Part shown: positions 39,001 to 50,704 of the stretch, in pieces
Layout: every line of letters begins with the position of its first letter
How positions within the stretch are numbered: the stretch's first letter is position 1
Assembly: GCA_018806985.1 (NCBI GenBank)
Contig: JADANN010000033.1
Span: 930,001 to 994,000, forward strand
DNA length: 64,000 nt
Source: Angiostrongylus vasorum
Taxonomy: Eukaryota > Nematoda > Chromadorea > Rhabditida > Metastrongylidae
Direction: 5' to 3'
Program-made: the position numbers and the translations under genes
The notes under the pieces: model-generated
What the model was told of the DNA's origin: nothing
Database searches by the model: none
What the model saw: only the letters and a program-made list of their open reading frames with translations

Positions 39001-40279
39001 ACGTTCGTGATGGGCACCAGAAATGGCAGTTATGTAGGTTTATCCAAACCATTCCAGTAAAACCTGCGTTTCAATGGATTGTATCATCTATCATTTAAGA
39101 TGAGCTCATTTTTGGGCGCTACGAGAAGTCGAATTCAAAAAGAATGTGTGTCTCCTTTAAAGGTGACGTTCTAAGCTATTCCATCATGTCGAGATGATTG
39201 AAGCGCTTGAGACATCCCGGCAGATGGTGAAGAGCAACTAAGACGTGAAACTAGACTTGAACAGCCACGTACTGTATGGGCTCTTCAAATCGCAGATAAA
39301 TTTGGCTGACCCAAAGAGTTGAGAGTGTTCTTCGGTTGTAACAAGATTGCCAGCAATTTGTGAACCAGGCAGTCTCATCTGCTGAAGTATTCCCTACCAC
39401 GGAAATGGACGTTGAATCTTCTGTATGACTCCATTAGTACGGCGGAACAGTTTCGTAGCACTTGGTACTGGTTTCACAAAAATCGATAACGATTTCTGGA
39501 TTATTGAAATAGTTAGGAAATTTAGAACTTCGAAACCCTATAGAACAAACATTGCTGCGTCATCTTAAGGTTCACGAAATTTTGCAAAATATTCTTTAAA
39601 TTTTGAATTCGTTTAGAATATAAGTTTTCTTAATTTCAAACATACAGTGGGACAGTTGTAAGCACCAAAGACACGTTCAATGGTCTTCGTGTTCCAAATA
39701 TGAGCCTCGACGAAAGCAGAAAAAACAAGGAAACAAGTTTGTGGGCACTACCAAGCCAGAATTTTATGTTTGTAGAATACCAAAACTTGTATCTGATTGG
39801 CAAAGATAGTTTAATTATATTCTTTTTATTTCAAAGAACGAAATATGTCGTAAGCCGAGACAAGTTGGTTCAAAAGAGCTGACACTTTCAGGCCGTATGT
39901 ATTGAAATCAATGCATGTTCAACGTTAGGTCGTTGCAAAATTTTCAAGAGTCGGCTTGCACGGCAACAAGGTTAGGTCAAGTTTTTGATGAAACAGTGGA
40001 ATACTCTCAGCCGTGTTTTTAACTTTATAGGTGCTGTAAGCAACCACCCATCAATGAGGTTGATCTGGGGAGAACAGATCGGCATGAACCCAGTTAACCT
40101 GAAGCTGTGGTATAAATGCGTCGTTTTCTTGTTCAGCAATCGCGAGGTTGTTAAACAGCATACATTTACTTCCATAGAAAAACACTGTGGGACAGCGACT
40201 GGCACCAAGCCTTGCCACTGTGTTTATGTCTAAGATAGAAGCCCCTGCTCTCGATCTCGGGGGCACTACTCTACTGCAG

Positions 40280-40619
40280 ATATGTAGATGATTGTTTTGT
40301 CATCTTCTCTACGCAGGAGGAGATGGACAAATGCTTTGAATTATTGAACGAGCAGTCTGAGTACATTAAGTTCACCCGGGAGAAACCGAGAAAAGACTGG
40401 CTTCCGTTTTTAAACGTCCAAATAAACCTATCAAGTAGCGGTTACCTGACAAAGTGGTACCGAAAGCCAAGTAACAAGAACACCCTTGTTCATTTCCTTT
40501 CTTCTCACCCTTCACACACAAAGAGGGCACTTGTGAGAAACATGTTTCGAAACAGCCACCTCTGTGTGCACAACCAGGGAACTAACAGGAAGAATCGCGC
40601 GACTTGGCTCGGCAAATAG
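40280..40619 (+). pseudogene. PLE reverse transcriptase, C-terminal remnant
   Basis: The reading starts in RYVDDCFVIFSTQEEMDKCF, holding the YVDD catalytic motif of the RT palm, and continues through LPFLNVQINL and LTKWYRKPSNKNTLVHFLSS, the block typical of Penelope-type RTs. The N-terminal fingers are gone (the upstream sequence is an inverted pseudo-LTR fragment), and a stop follows at about 40619. It is an old copy and unlikely to be active. Confidence 0.8.
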
Positions 40620-40699
40620 CCATCACCAATGGCTTGGCTACGAAATAGTAACCCCACGAGATAAGTTTAGAAGGAGAGCGAAGCGCCCAAGCGAAACAG

Positions 40700-41071
40700 T
40701 TGGCCCAAAAGAAAGTCCCGTTTATGCTGCCCTTTATTAGCGATGAAGTGAGCGTAGCGATTAAACGATGCTTAAGAAGGGCAGGTCTAGAGGAATCGGT
40801 AGCGATAGTTGAAATACCACCGGCTACTCTACGTCGTCAGTTAGTTCGTAACCGCCTGTATGACCGTCTATGCGAAACAATAAATTGCGTAATCTGCCCT
40901 TACGGCAGGGACGGTGATTGCATGAGTTCAGGTACGATATACCTGATCTCTTGTAATAATTGCGGAGATGAATATATTGGCGAAACGGGCAGGCCTTTGT
41001 GTATCCGTATAAAAAGAACACCTAGATGGCAAACGAAAACTAAGACAAAGTACCCCACTAGGCACGCATAG
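40700..41071 (+). pseudogene. PLE GIY-YIG endonuclease remnant
   Basis: The frame begins near MAQKKVPFMLPFISDEV and includes a Cys pair (CVICPYGRDGDC), as in the zinc-binding linker of endonuclease-positive PLEs. GTIYLISCNNCGDEYIGETG is the GIY-YIG nuclease core. The frame is lost near 41071, but homologous sequence continues to about 41250 in other frames. The same module recurs, more decayed, at 25.0-25.9 kb, 32.7-33.1 kb and 56.5 kb. Confidence 0.82.
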
Positions 41072-41460
41072 GATACAAAAAGCACAGCGGGGACGATTTT
41101 GAAGTAAAAGTCAATATCCTTTCACAGGAGACTAGAACACCAGCGTGAAAACTTCTTGAGGCTTTTTTGGATAAATGCCAAAAAACCCTACAATGAATAG
41201 CATGGATGAAAGCCCAGAGGTCATACGCGACCTGACCCCGTATGTTCGCATCAATTTCTGATGTGGGATGGTGCAGTCATCAACCTTATGCGACCATAAT
41301 CAGCTGTTCTAATCTCCCTCATTAGAAGGCACGTAGAAAAGCGGTGAGTTTTTTCGAGAAGCTGTTGACCATGTAATTACCATAGAGTTTTTCGTCTTGT
41401 TGTAAGTGTCATTGAAGCGTTTGGCCTAGTAAATTGTATGTCAGTATACCCTTCCAGGCT

Positions 41461-41491
41461 CTGAAGAAGGCGATACTGCCGAAACGTCAGC
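41461..41491 (+). ncRNA. Hammerhead-like ribozyme core, PLE 3' pseudo-LTR
   Basis: CTGAAGA (41461-41467), a purine plus a GGC/GCC hairpin (41468-41480), GAAAC (41481-41485), GTC (41486-41488) and AGC follow in hammerhead order. The preceding GCT (41458-41460) pairs with AGC (41489-41491), and CAG (41455-41457) with CTG (41494-41496) across a two-base bulge, forming stem I. Stem III would be two base pairs without a loop, as in dimer-dependent hammerheads. The extra purine before stem II departs from the canonical core. Hammerheads are known in PLEs; activity here is inferred. Confidence 0.5.
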
Positions 41492-42015
41492 TACTGTTGT
41501 ATTGCATTGTGTTTTTCTATGGAAGTAAATGTATGCTGTTTAACAACCTCGCGATTGCTGAACAAGAAAACGACGCATTCATATTCCAGTGCCGAGGTTA
41601 ATAGAAAGTCGATCCTGGGAGCTGTGATATAAATCACAATTAAGTCACATTTTATTTACTGCATGTTCATTTTTTTATGGCATGTTAAATGTGAAATATA
41701 ACCACAATGATGTTGATACGCTTCTTCCAACCAGTACAACGATGGTCGTAGGCACCTCTTCCATTCAACTCCAGAAGCTGATCGAAGTCCTACCAAAGAA
41801 ATGGCTCGAAATGTTAGTTTCGATTCGGCGATTAGTTCCTTACACGACACTACTTGCACAAACGATGTAAAGTATCTCTTTCAGGGATTTGCAGGTAATT
41901 TTTCCCCTATCTTCCTAACCGAATATTGAAGAGATGATATCATGAAACACCAATAAGCTCTTAACCCTTTACATAATGAAATAATATTATTTTTATATCG
42001 GTATATATTTAGATT

Positions 42016-42232
42016 TTTGTGATGCCGTGGTCAGAGGCGCCCTGCGACACACACATGGGATCGATCCCCGCGGCAGTGGCTCACCAAGCCTTTCATCCCC
42101 TGAGGGTCGGCAAAATGGTACCAGACTTGTCTAGGAGAATAGCAGCACTGGCTCGATACATCGTCGAATGCTTGCCGCATCCCTCAGGAATTGATTAACG
42201 CCGAGAGCTTTACCTTTATTTTATCCTTTTAT
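42016..42232 (+). repeat. SINE-A with internal deletion
   Basis: The head is followed by a jump from gctcgatacatc to gtcgaatgcttgccgc; tail ctttacctttattttatcctttt. Confidence 0.6.
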
Positions 42233-42264
42233 ATAATTAGGTTCACTCAATTTTGACTTATTAT

Positions 42265-42785
42265 TTACTGCCTACTCTTTTTAGCCGCAGGGCATATATT
42301 GCGAAATATAACTTTAATGATGCTGAGATAGTTGCAAAACTCTGGACCGCAGGTGTCTACGGTGGGGAACGAACGCGCTATTGTCCTTTCCGGGGAGTTA
42401 CGCGTTCACCACCACCCCATGCGGCTCCTTCGTTTCACTTGCCTCTCAGCTAGTTCTATTGATCTTTTGCCATCAGCAATCACCCGTCAGCGGGATTGAT
42501 CTGGGGGGCCCAAATCAACAACGAACCCAGTTAAGTTGAGGCTGCAGTTGAATTCACAATATTTTACTTTTTATTTTCTGCCTTCTATACTTCTTATGGC
42601 AGGTTATTACTGACGGCACAGATCGATAGAAGTAGCTGAGAGACAGGCGAAACGAAGGACCGCATGGTGTGGTGATGAACGCGTTACTCCCCTGAAAAGA
42701 CAATAGCGCGTTCGTTCCCCCACCGTAGACACCTGCGGTCCGGAGTTTTGCAAATATCTCAGCATCATTTAGGTTCACTCATTAA
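42265..42785. repeat. Inverted pair of SINE-B copies
   Basis: Minus copy 42265-42540 and plus copy 42600-42785. Both carry the complete tRNA-like core (cgttcgttccccaccgtagacacc in the plus copy). Confidence 0.65.
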
Positions 42786-43459
42786 AAAAATCAACCAAAA
42801 CACTTGTGTAAAGTTAGACTTTGCTGTTCCTTAAATATCGAACTTATTGAAAGAGTTAGGAAAGAAGTGTAAGTTCATCAACACCTTGTGAACGTGTAGA
42901 ATTTAAGACATTGGTAGCAACTTCGTTTCATTCACTCTTCTTTTTTGCCATATGGAACAAGTTCAACTTGGTTCTTTAATACTGGTCATGAAGCTTGTAA
43001 TTTGGATTTTTTGAATATGAGTAATATTCCAGGAAAATTCGGTTTAGCACCCTACTGAAACCTAACGAAGTGGCTGTTGTCGTAGTAATCCGACCATGGC
43101 CAGTTCTATGCGACCTATGTGAGCAGACTGTATCGAGCTAGGGGAGGAACTGTGGGGTGATAAAAAAAAAGTAAAGGACGTTTCATTGAATCTGGACTAT
43201 CTCAGCGCCACTATGCTGTGTTGGCCTAGGTTTCAGAGATGGTAGCGATATGCAAGAAAAAATGCGATGGACTCTATCCATTGGAAGAAACGGTGATTTA
43301 GGTTGATTGACTCAGATAGTTAAACGGACGATATGATGTAGATATGATCACTTCTGGTGAATGGAAACTATATTTCCCAGCGGACGTCGACGATCGTGCA
43401 TGCGCTAAAAGCGTCACATTTTTCAAGAACAACTATTGGAGTACATCTTGTGGTAACTT

Positions 43460-43765
43460 CCATGACTGACTTTCCGTTAACTTTGGCATTTATGAAATAA
43501 TTCTTCATATTTTTGTTGAGGCAACAATAGGTGTTATTTTACTCTTTATTGAGATGAAGCTGACGTCTCGGAGAGTTTCGCCATCCTCAGGGCTTTGAAA
43601 GGTCAAGATGACTGCAATTTACCCAGCCAAACACCTCCATAACAAAGCAGAGGATGTGCTCAACCAAGATTTTAATCGTACTGAAAACAAAATAACTTCT
43701 TAGCATACTCACTGCTCTCTATAAGACTTCCATTGAGAATGTCAATGACAATTTATGAGTTGGGA
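43460..43765 (-). mobile_element. PLE pseudo-LTR fragment
   Basis: A minus-strand hammerhead-like core (43559-43595, GAGAC variant) is followed by the conserved stretch around agccaaacacctccataac, shared with the 32.7 kb copy. Confidence 0.5.
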
Positions 43766-44268
43766 TGGTACTTGAGCAATTTTGGTCTTCTTTCTGAACG
43801 TCACTGATTGCTGGTTGTATCGATTCTTCCTTGATTCCTGAGATAACTATGCCATGGCGTTCCCAGGTCTTCACCACAGACAGACTTCAATCGCTGCGGA
43901 TCGGAAGGAGTCTGTTAACGATTTCCCGACCCTGGAGGGCCAGGAAGATTCGGTTCACCCATTGTGGGGGTGGAACCAGGACCCTGTATGTACTATTGAA
44001 CACAATCACCGTCACCGGACAAGAAAGCCACGCACTGAAAATAATGGTAACGAGGAAAGTGAGCAGAAAATGCCTATAAAGATAGGATTGGTGTGATAAG
44101 GTTATACAAAAAAGAACAACAATGGGCCAATGATTTCAATCGTAAACTCCGGCTTCTAAGCAAAACAAGGTACTCGGGCTTCTGGTTTACTGTGGCCTGA
44201 TTTTTTGTTACCTTTAATATGACTGCATTTTTTACATTCCTCCAATAATTCCAACGAGCCCATCAACG

Positions 44269-44274
44269 TTTATT
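44269..44274 (-). other. Poly(A) signal of troponin I
   Basis: A minus-strand AATAAA lies about 180 bases past the troponin I stop codon. It is the first canonical signal after the stop. Confidence 0.5.
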
Positions 44275-44454
44275 CAGAGATACCTCCATAGATATATCTA
44301 GAACTTGTACAAATGCATTATTTCACAATACAAACGGTAAACGACGTCTTTGACATTCAGCAATTATTTAGAAATAAAAAAAACAGCGAAGGGGAAAAGG
44401 ACATGTATTTGTGGAAGAATGAGACGATGCGATTCGACCAATTGATCCAGACAT

Positions 44455-47400
44455 CTACTCCTCCTCATCCTCCTCTCCTTCCTCTTCTCCTCCTTCCTCT
44501 TCACCTGAAATTTATTTTGAAGGAAAACGTTGCTGTTATTGCCTTACATTTTCCTCCTTGTGTTATTCAAACTATCTAATGCATGACACAATCGTCGTTA
44601 ACAGAATGACTTCTACACCTTCATCCTCAGGTTCGGGTTCTTCGGCAGGTGGTGGACGCGCCGGTTCTCCTTTCGCCTCCTCTTCTTTCTTCTCGGCCGC
44701 CGGCTTCTTCGACCAGTCAGGTTTGTCCGTATTCTTCTTTGTCTTTGACATGATATCTTGGATTGCATTCTCCTTCTTAACCACCTTAAGATTTGCTCGG
44801 AAGTCGGCCTTCTCACCCTGAATTTGTGTGAGATTGAAATGAGTGCACACCGTGAAAGCTTTATTTTTTGAGTTTTCGCGAGTGTTTTAAAGGGATTTAT
44901 TGAGCAATCGATAGAATAAAGTTTATGTGTACCTTATTTTTCTCAGCGTCAGCCATCTTCTTGAACCTGTTGTCGTATTTGGAGACCTTCTTCAGTGTCG
45001 GTTTCACGCTGGAACATTTCCGCGATTCAGATCCAGATTTTGTAATGGTTATAAAAGGCTGTTAAATTTTCAATATAGAAATCTGAACAGTTAATAATTG
45101 ACTAGCTATCTTCTTCCCTTCGCAGTCCCTTTTTTTAAAAAATTCTTTTTACCGCAAAACAAACGAGTATATTCTAACATAGGTAAATAAATGTTCGAAG
45201 GGGCGCGTGTGGCACAGTAGTCGAAGGCGCCATTCGATACGTACATGGGATCGCTCCCTGTACCCGTGGCTCACCAAGCCTTCCATCTCTCCGGGGTCGG
45301 CTAGTAGCAGACTTGTCTGGGAGGATAGCAGCACTGGCTCGATACATCGATGGGCCACCGCGAGTCATTGTAAAGGCCGGGTATGCATTCAATCACCTCT
45401 AATGACACATAATGAAGTTGAATGCACGGGTGCATCCGTCAAGGGCTGATCAACGCTGAGAGCTTTATCCTTTATCCTTTAAAGGTTCGAGGTTCATCTG
45501 ATTGTGAGTGGTTATTCTCCACTATTCAGACTACCCGCTTTTGCTTTAAATGACTCTGGAATAAGTAGAAAATTGCAAGGTGAATATTAGGATATTGATC
45601 CCTGATAGGTAAGTTTGAAGACTACTTATCGACGAATATCGATCGACAGTCGTGTGTCTGGTGATACCCACTAAATGATGGATTAAATCGATTCGTGTTA
45701 ACGATGTGACTTATTCACTCACAATTTGCCTCTCAAGTCGTTAACGGCGATTGTAAGCTCATTGATTTCGGCTTCGCTTTGAGTGACAATGAAGTTGATA
45801 TCATATTTCTCTTCTTCCAACTTCTTCACTCGTTCGAACATGTCGTTGTAAATTTTCTCGAGCTGAGCTAAAAAAAACTTGCCAAGGTTAATAAGAAAAG
45901 GAAACATCTGTTTTTTTGTTCAATCTTAGATAGTCTGTGACGCTTTCGAAATTTTGAGAGTAGGGAAAGACGAGTAATCTCCAATATACAACGATTATAA
46001 TGAGTTTTCTGTTCAAAGTCCCTTTCACAAAGAAATGGTGTTCGTAGGAGCTCGTGGGCTCGATGTTTACTCTAGAATTAACCCCAGTCTCACATTGTCT
46101 GGTCTAGGACTAACCCCAATCCTAGTGTCTACCGTTAGTGGGCTTATCAGCTAGTAACTGGACACATCTTACTGAAGGACAAAATACAGTTTTCTTTTGT
46201 TCTATCATCCGTTTCTTCGCAGAAAGAATTTCCAACAGTATAGACCGAACGCACTAAGTAGTGCTTGTATGAATCTACGAATTCGATGTGTCAGTACATC
46301 TTCATTACCTTGAAAACTCTGTGAGCCTTATCATCCCCGTCATCCTTTCATTCACCTCAGTATTTTGATCGCTTTATTCATACCAGTACTTCGGAGCAAC
46401 AGCTCTGTAGCTGTGTAGCTCGGCAGCTGAAGGTTCACTGCAATACACACGCTGTCTCTAGTTCGACCCCATGCCCTGAACTAACCATCCACTCATCTCT
46501 TTGGTGTTGACCGATTGCTACAAGATTGATCGATGAGGGTAAAAAACACCATGTGATACATCGATAAGCCACCTCAAATCACTACGCCTTCATTTACCAC
46601 CACGATGCGACCAATGCATGAGTTGCGAATCCCTCAGGGATTGATCAACGCTGGACGCTTTCATCTCAACACTTCAGCTATCAATAAGACTATTTTCTCT
46701 CACAGAAAAAACGTTCACCATATGGACGAGCATATTACACTTGAGAGACGAGATGTGGTGTCTTGACGTACGGAAAAAAACTCCGTGCTCTGATATTGTG
46801 TAAAGCTGGCAATAACCAGAATACAACTATGATAGATAAGTAGTTAGTGAAGTTTTACCCAATATATGCTACATCTACGACTTTTTTCCTTACTGGTATT
46901 GAATAAACGGATCTTAGATAAGAGGCAATCATTCTGAACGGCACACAGGCCGTGATTTTGGACGTTCTTTCCATGAAATTGTCCACTTTCGACTTCTAAC
47001 GTTAGAAGAAATGTCATGCAATGAGTTTTGTCTTATTAACTAATGTCTTTTTCAACTATCAAGTACTCATGGTGTTTCTGAGCACTCTATTAGGGATTTC
47101 CACCTTCACCCCACCACAAAGTTCCACGCACCTTTATCGTCAATTTTGTCGACATCTGGCAGGGGGATGATCCTGGACGCTAATGCTTTCTGGCGTTCCT
47201 GTGCTTTCAACAATTGCTGCTGCTTGAGATCTTCAGCAGCTTTCATCATAAGAAGTTTCTAAAAAACGTACGATTTGTTCGCTCAAACAATGAACTTCAT
47301 GGTTTTCCCAAAAATAACCATAGCGAAGTGTCATTGAGGATCAGTTCACTGTTGGCACTCGTTTTAAATCTTACCCTAAGTTTCTTCTTTCTTTCTGGCG

Positions 47401-47655
47401 TTAGGAAACCTTTCTTTGCCTTCTTTTTGCTGCCGGCTTCTTCGAGCCTCTTTCGAACTTCGGCCTTCTTGCGCTCACGTTCCTCCGCTTTACGAGCGGC
47501 ATCCCTTTAAATTATATTTTTAAAGGTTAATATTATGAAATGGCATATTTACCACTAAGATTTGCTAATAAAAGGTCGGTGTTTGACGCTCACGTCGCCT
47601 CCCTCCTCGGCTTGTGGGCCGCCGTAACGTAGCTTCTCGTGGAAGTCCGACATAA
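44455..47655 (-). CDS. tni: Troponin I
   Basis: Seven exons: 47594-47655 (ATG at 47653), 47375-47504, 47132-47258, 45723-45867, 44933-45008, 44619-44817 and 44455-44504. The product, about 261 residues, is the inhibitory subunit of the thin-filament troponin complex. A short N-terminus leads into a basic helix ([16 protein letters not shown], then [14 protein letters not shown]), [11 protein letters not shown], the troponin T-binding coiled coil ([22 protein letters not shown]), the inhibitory region ([20 protein letters not shown]), an actin-binding C-terminal segment and an acidic Glu-rich tail ([16 protein letters not shown]). The tail is typical of nematode troponin I and absent from vertebrate forms. 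Exons 1 and 2 join in frame only if the GGG at the 47504 acceptor is really GG. Which worm paralogue (unc-27, tni-1, tni-3, tni-4) it is cannot be decided here. A minus-strand AATAAA lies at 44269-44274. Confidence 0.95.
45199..45482 (+). repeat. SINE-A in a troponin I intron
   Basis: ggggcgcgtgtggcacagtagtcg head; tail ctttatcctttatccttta shows the repeated unit clearly. Antisense to troponin I. Confidence 0.65.
46410..46672 (+). repeat. SINE-A, old copy in a troponin I intron
   Basis: Only the head outline and gggattgatcaacgctggacgctttc remain recognisable. Confidence 0.45.
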
Positions 47656-47664
47656 CTGGAATCA
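47656..47664 (-). promoter_or_regulatory. Probable trans-splice acceptor of troponin I
   Basis: The minus strand reads gattccag followed by TTATG, so a 3' splice site sits two bases from the start codon with no upstream coding exon in sight. This is the spliced-leader arrangement; a non-coding cis exon is possible. Confidence 0.5.
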
Positions 47665-47892
47665 CGGGAAACTCGTCCGCATATTCACAGTGCAGTAAAT
47701 AACGGTAGATCAACGAGGAGCAAGGAAACGCAACATATCGTTAGTACCGTAACTCGTCAATGTTTGCCACTATGTAGTTTTTGACGTTGATGAACAGTTT
47801 TAATGATATATTGGAAGCAGTTTAGTGTACAGCCATCTATAGAAAACAGAATAGAATAAGAATACTTGGAACAGAATAGAATAAGAATACTT

Positions 47893-48035
47893 GGATTCTT
47901 GGATACCTGGATGACCCGTCTTCACCGGTTGTGCGGGGCCAAGCAAAATTTCCACATTTTTTAGAGTTTTGCTGGGGTCTAGCCACTGTGGTTCCCTGGA
48001 GTCCCTAGCTCAGCCCAGCTAAAGTTTGCCGCAAG
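47893..48035 (+). repeat. R4 5' fragment
   Basis: ttcttggatacctggatgacccgtcttcaccgg through cccagctaaagtttgcc, then unrelated sequence. Confidence 0.55.
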
Positions 48036-49837
48036 AATAATGAGTGAGGAGTATATTAATTTTTTAACGACAGTGAAGGCATAATGATACATGTAAGTGG
48101 TTGCAAAAACTAAAGAAAAGCACCTTCCAAAAAACAAAGGACTGGAAATGTCGAGAAAAGAAGGGAGCTGAAAATAAGCCAAATCTCCTTTAAAGGAAAA
48201 GGAAGCATGTGTGATGTGGGAGGACCTCATTACAAGGAGGAACTACTCTGAACTCAAGTGCTTGATGAGAGTAGCAGCTGTCGACAACATTGAATAACAG
48301 CTGTACGAAGATGAGTTTCAAAATAGAATTTCCAAAGGACTCATAGTTTCTCAGGTAGTAAATATGGATTGTTACACTGACTCTTAAGCGTAAAAAATAG
48401 CTCGAGAACAGAAACAATGCTAAAAGTACAACTCGGAAGCAATTTTGTGGTCCATACGACCCTCCGTGGATGTTTTTAGTAGAATTTTCAGTGGTTCTTC
48501 TGCCAAATCATTTGTAGTTGTCTTGTTCAGTTGGCTTTTCAGTCTTCTTTTGAACACACTTCATCTCCTTGAAGAAGGTGTGAGGTATAAAGGATTTCCT
48601 AAAAGTGTATCACGCGGAATCTTCAGTAAGAAAGAAAGAAACGGCCGAAAAAAAGAACGAAATGATATAAAAGGCAAGAAATTTCAGCCCAGAGATTAAC
48701 ACCTTCTTTCCTAATTAGCTTATCTATCTGGGCACAACTATTTATGAACCAACTAAAAGTGAATTCCTTCACTAATTTTTATCCCAAATTGACTGTTTGG
48801 TAGCACAATAACATGACTATCGCTTATAAAATAGATATTTCTGTGCTATTTATGACATAGGCTTCTCAATAAATGGAACAAAGCTTCATGAAGTGATCTG
48901 AAAGATAGCATTGAAATTCGATTAGATTTCTAGCGGTGTCAGAAGTAGTTATTACGGATAATGTAGAGAAGCTTGGAAGTTAAGCGTTCCAGGTGAAGAA
49001 AGTCATTATAGAGGAGGAATCGAGTGTGGTGCGTTGTTGTTGTCGGTGTTTCAGTCAGCAGGAAGATTGTGGGCTAGCGATCCACAAGGGCCGGCCGAGC
49101 CGTCGGCGCTGTAAAGCGCGGGTTGTTAATCCCACGCATTCTGCAGGAATAGTTCAGACGAGGATGGCATCAACCACCAACTATAAACTCCAACCACGAA
49201 TCTCCTTCTCTTCATACTCATCTTGATCTTCAGTTCTGGTGAGCACCAGTAAGTACCCTATCGGCCTTTCCTAGTATGTTTGAAACGATAGCGACAGCGA
49301 TGCGTTCAAGTTTGCGTTTTATTACTTAAGTTCTAAGTTACTGATATGAGAAGTTCTCGGTGAATTACTCAATCTATAAAGCAAATTTGGTGATATCCCA
49401 TGTTTTTTGTACCATCAAATTAGTCCTAATTCTGAGCTTACATGGATGTCCTCTATTACCAAAATGGCTACGAGTAGAACTAAAGTAACCTCTAAAGCTA
49501 AACAAGTTAAGAAAGCAAGCATTAGACATTGTAGATAAACCGCTAACGATACTCATCAATTTTTCATGAGTTTAGCGAGCGAATATGCTTCTTGTCACAC
49601 TTTTGAGTAGGGACAGTTGTCGAAATCTTCGCGGAAAACTTAGGAGTTTCTTATTTTGGTCTTAATAAACAGATAGTATACCCACTGATGACATAAAATC
49701 ATAGTATTCCTGGTAGGCCAAGTTCGTGATAAAAGTTTTTTTTTATTAAATATGAACATGTTACGGAAAATTACTGTTATATCACTGAAGATGATTAGCG
49801 CGTATTGTTAGTATTGTTGTTAGTGTTAGTAGAAAAA
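48036..49837. other. No gene supported upstream of troponin I
   Basis: Frames at 48445-48699 and 48993-49226 lack splice context. The promoter of troponin I should lie at the left edge, but I cannot point to an element. Confidence 0.4.
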
Positions 49838-50082
49838 AAGGATAAAGCTCTCGGCGTTGATCAATCCCTGAGGGATACGCCATGCATTCGACTTCATTAG
49901 GCGTTGTTTAGAGGTGAGTGAATGCATATCAGGCTTTTACAATGACTCATGTTGGCCTACCGATGTATCGAGCCAGTGCTGCTATCCTCCCAGATTAGTC
50001 TGCTGCCAATTTGCCGACCCCGGAGGGATGGAAAGCCCTGTGGGCCATGGGCGCCGGGATCGATTCCGCGTGTGTATTGTTA
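49838..50082 (-). repeat. SINE-A, head-truncated
   Basis: ggataaagctctcggcgttgatcaatccctg is near consensus; it stops after gatcgattccgcgtgtgtattg, lacking the A-box end. Confidence 0.6.
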
Positions 50083-50261
50083 GAAATATTGCTAATATTA
50101 TCACTACTACAAATCTGCTTTAAAGACACGTCTTTCGAATTCAGCAGTTTATGGATATCTAAAAATGACGGTGAGAACGAAGATTTTAGCAAATGTTGCC
50201 TAAAGATGTCATTGGTGCGAATGTTTCGCCGTTAAAACTACAGGAGAAGAGAGAAACCGTA

Positions 50262-50395
50262 TGAAACTAGTCGATCCTTGAAAGATGCACTGTAGCTGCT
50301 AGTAGGATTAAAGAGTTCAATGAATGTGTATTTGGCCTATACGATGACTTTCGTAGGCCTGTCGATGTTTAGAGTCAGTCGCTGTTTTTTCGGTA
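50262..50395 (-). repeat. SINE-A fragment
   Basis: Tail-side half only: tggcctatacgatgactttcgtaggcctgtcgatg. Confidence 0.45.
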
Positions 50396-50700
50396 GCCAT
50401 ACACGAGGTTGTTATTGTACTATTTGTCAACAGTAGTTGATGTTTCGAGGGATTTCACTTCCTTCGAAGCTCGGGTAGATCAAGTGTGCTGCAATCTAGT
50501 TAGCCAAGTGCCTCTATTACTTCAACGGATCGCGAACTGAACTGTGTGAGCTGTGTGTGCTGTTGTGTCCAAGTGGAATACTAAGTAGAAGACCACTAGA
50601 AAACGTTGAGTGCGTGATGAAGCCGCTTTGTTTCCAATGCGATTGAAATTGAGGCTTGATGGTTCTTCTGTTGGGGTTATGAAGGTATTTTGCTGACAAG
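50395..50700 (-). mobile_element. Decayed PLE pseudo-LTR
   Basis: It keeps tattgtactatttgtcaacagtagttgatg and gatcaagtgtgctgcaatctagttagcc, matching the 32.7 kb copy; the core itself is eroded. Confidence 0.45.
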
Positions 50701-50704
50701 ATTT

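Larger units (their letters stand above)
38019..41600 (+). mobile_element. Penelope-like retroelement with inverted and direct pseudo-LTRs
   Basis: A copy of the element's 3' end lies inverted at 38019-38425. It abuts a direct pseudo-LTR (38431-38712). Reverse-transcriptase and endonuclease remnants follow at 40280-41120, and the element ends with its unique 3' tail and a second direct pseudo-LTR at 41336-41600. Direct plus inverted terminal copies are characteristic of PLEs, as is an RT followed by a GIY-YIG endonuclease. The interior is degraded: a SINE-B copy sits at 38715-39000, another fragment at 39990-40090, and a small inverted pseudo-LTR piece at 40112-40190. About 950 bases (39000-39960) are not assignable. 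Confidence 0.8.
30300..44268. other. Intergenic region, repeats only
   Basis: Between the lsy-12-like gene and troponin I I find SINE-A, SINE-B, R4 and PLE sequence plus the GC-rich block at 32.05-32.58 kb. Unassigned stretches include 31.3-31.9, 39.0-39.96 and 42.8-43.45 kb; none shows a convincing exon. Confidence 0.5.

Noticed and set aside
49190..49245. Minus-strand segment reading TEDQDEYEEKEIRGW upstream of troponin I
   Set aside because: It could be an alternative troponin first exon, but there is no convincing donor and troponin I already has a start with a 3' splice site next to it.
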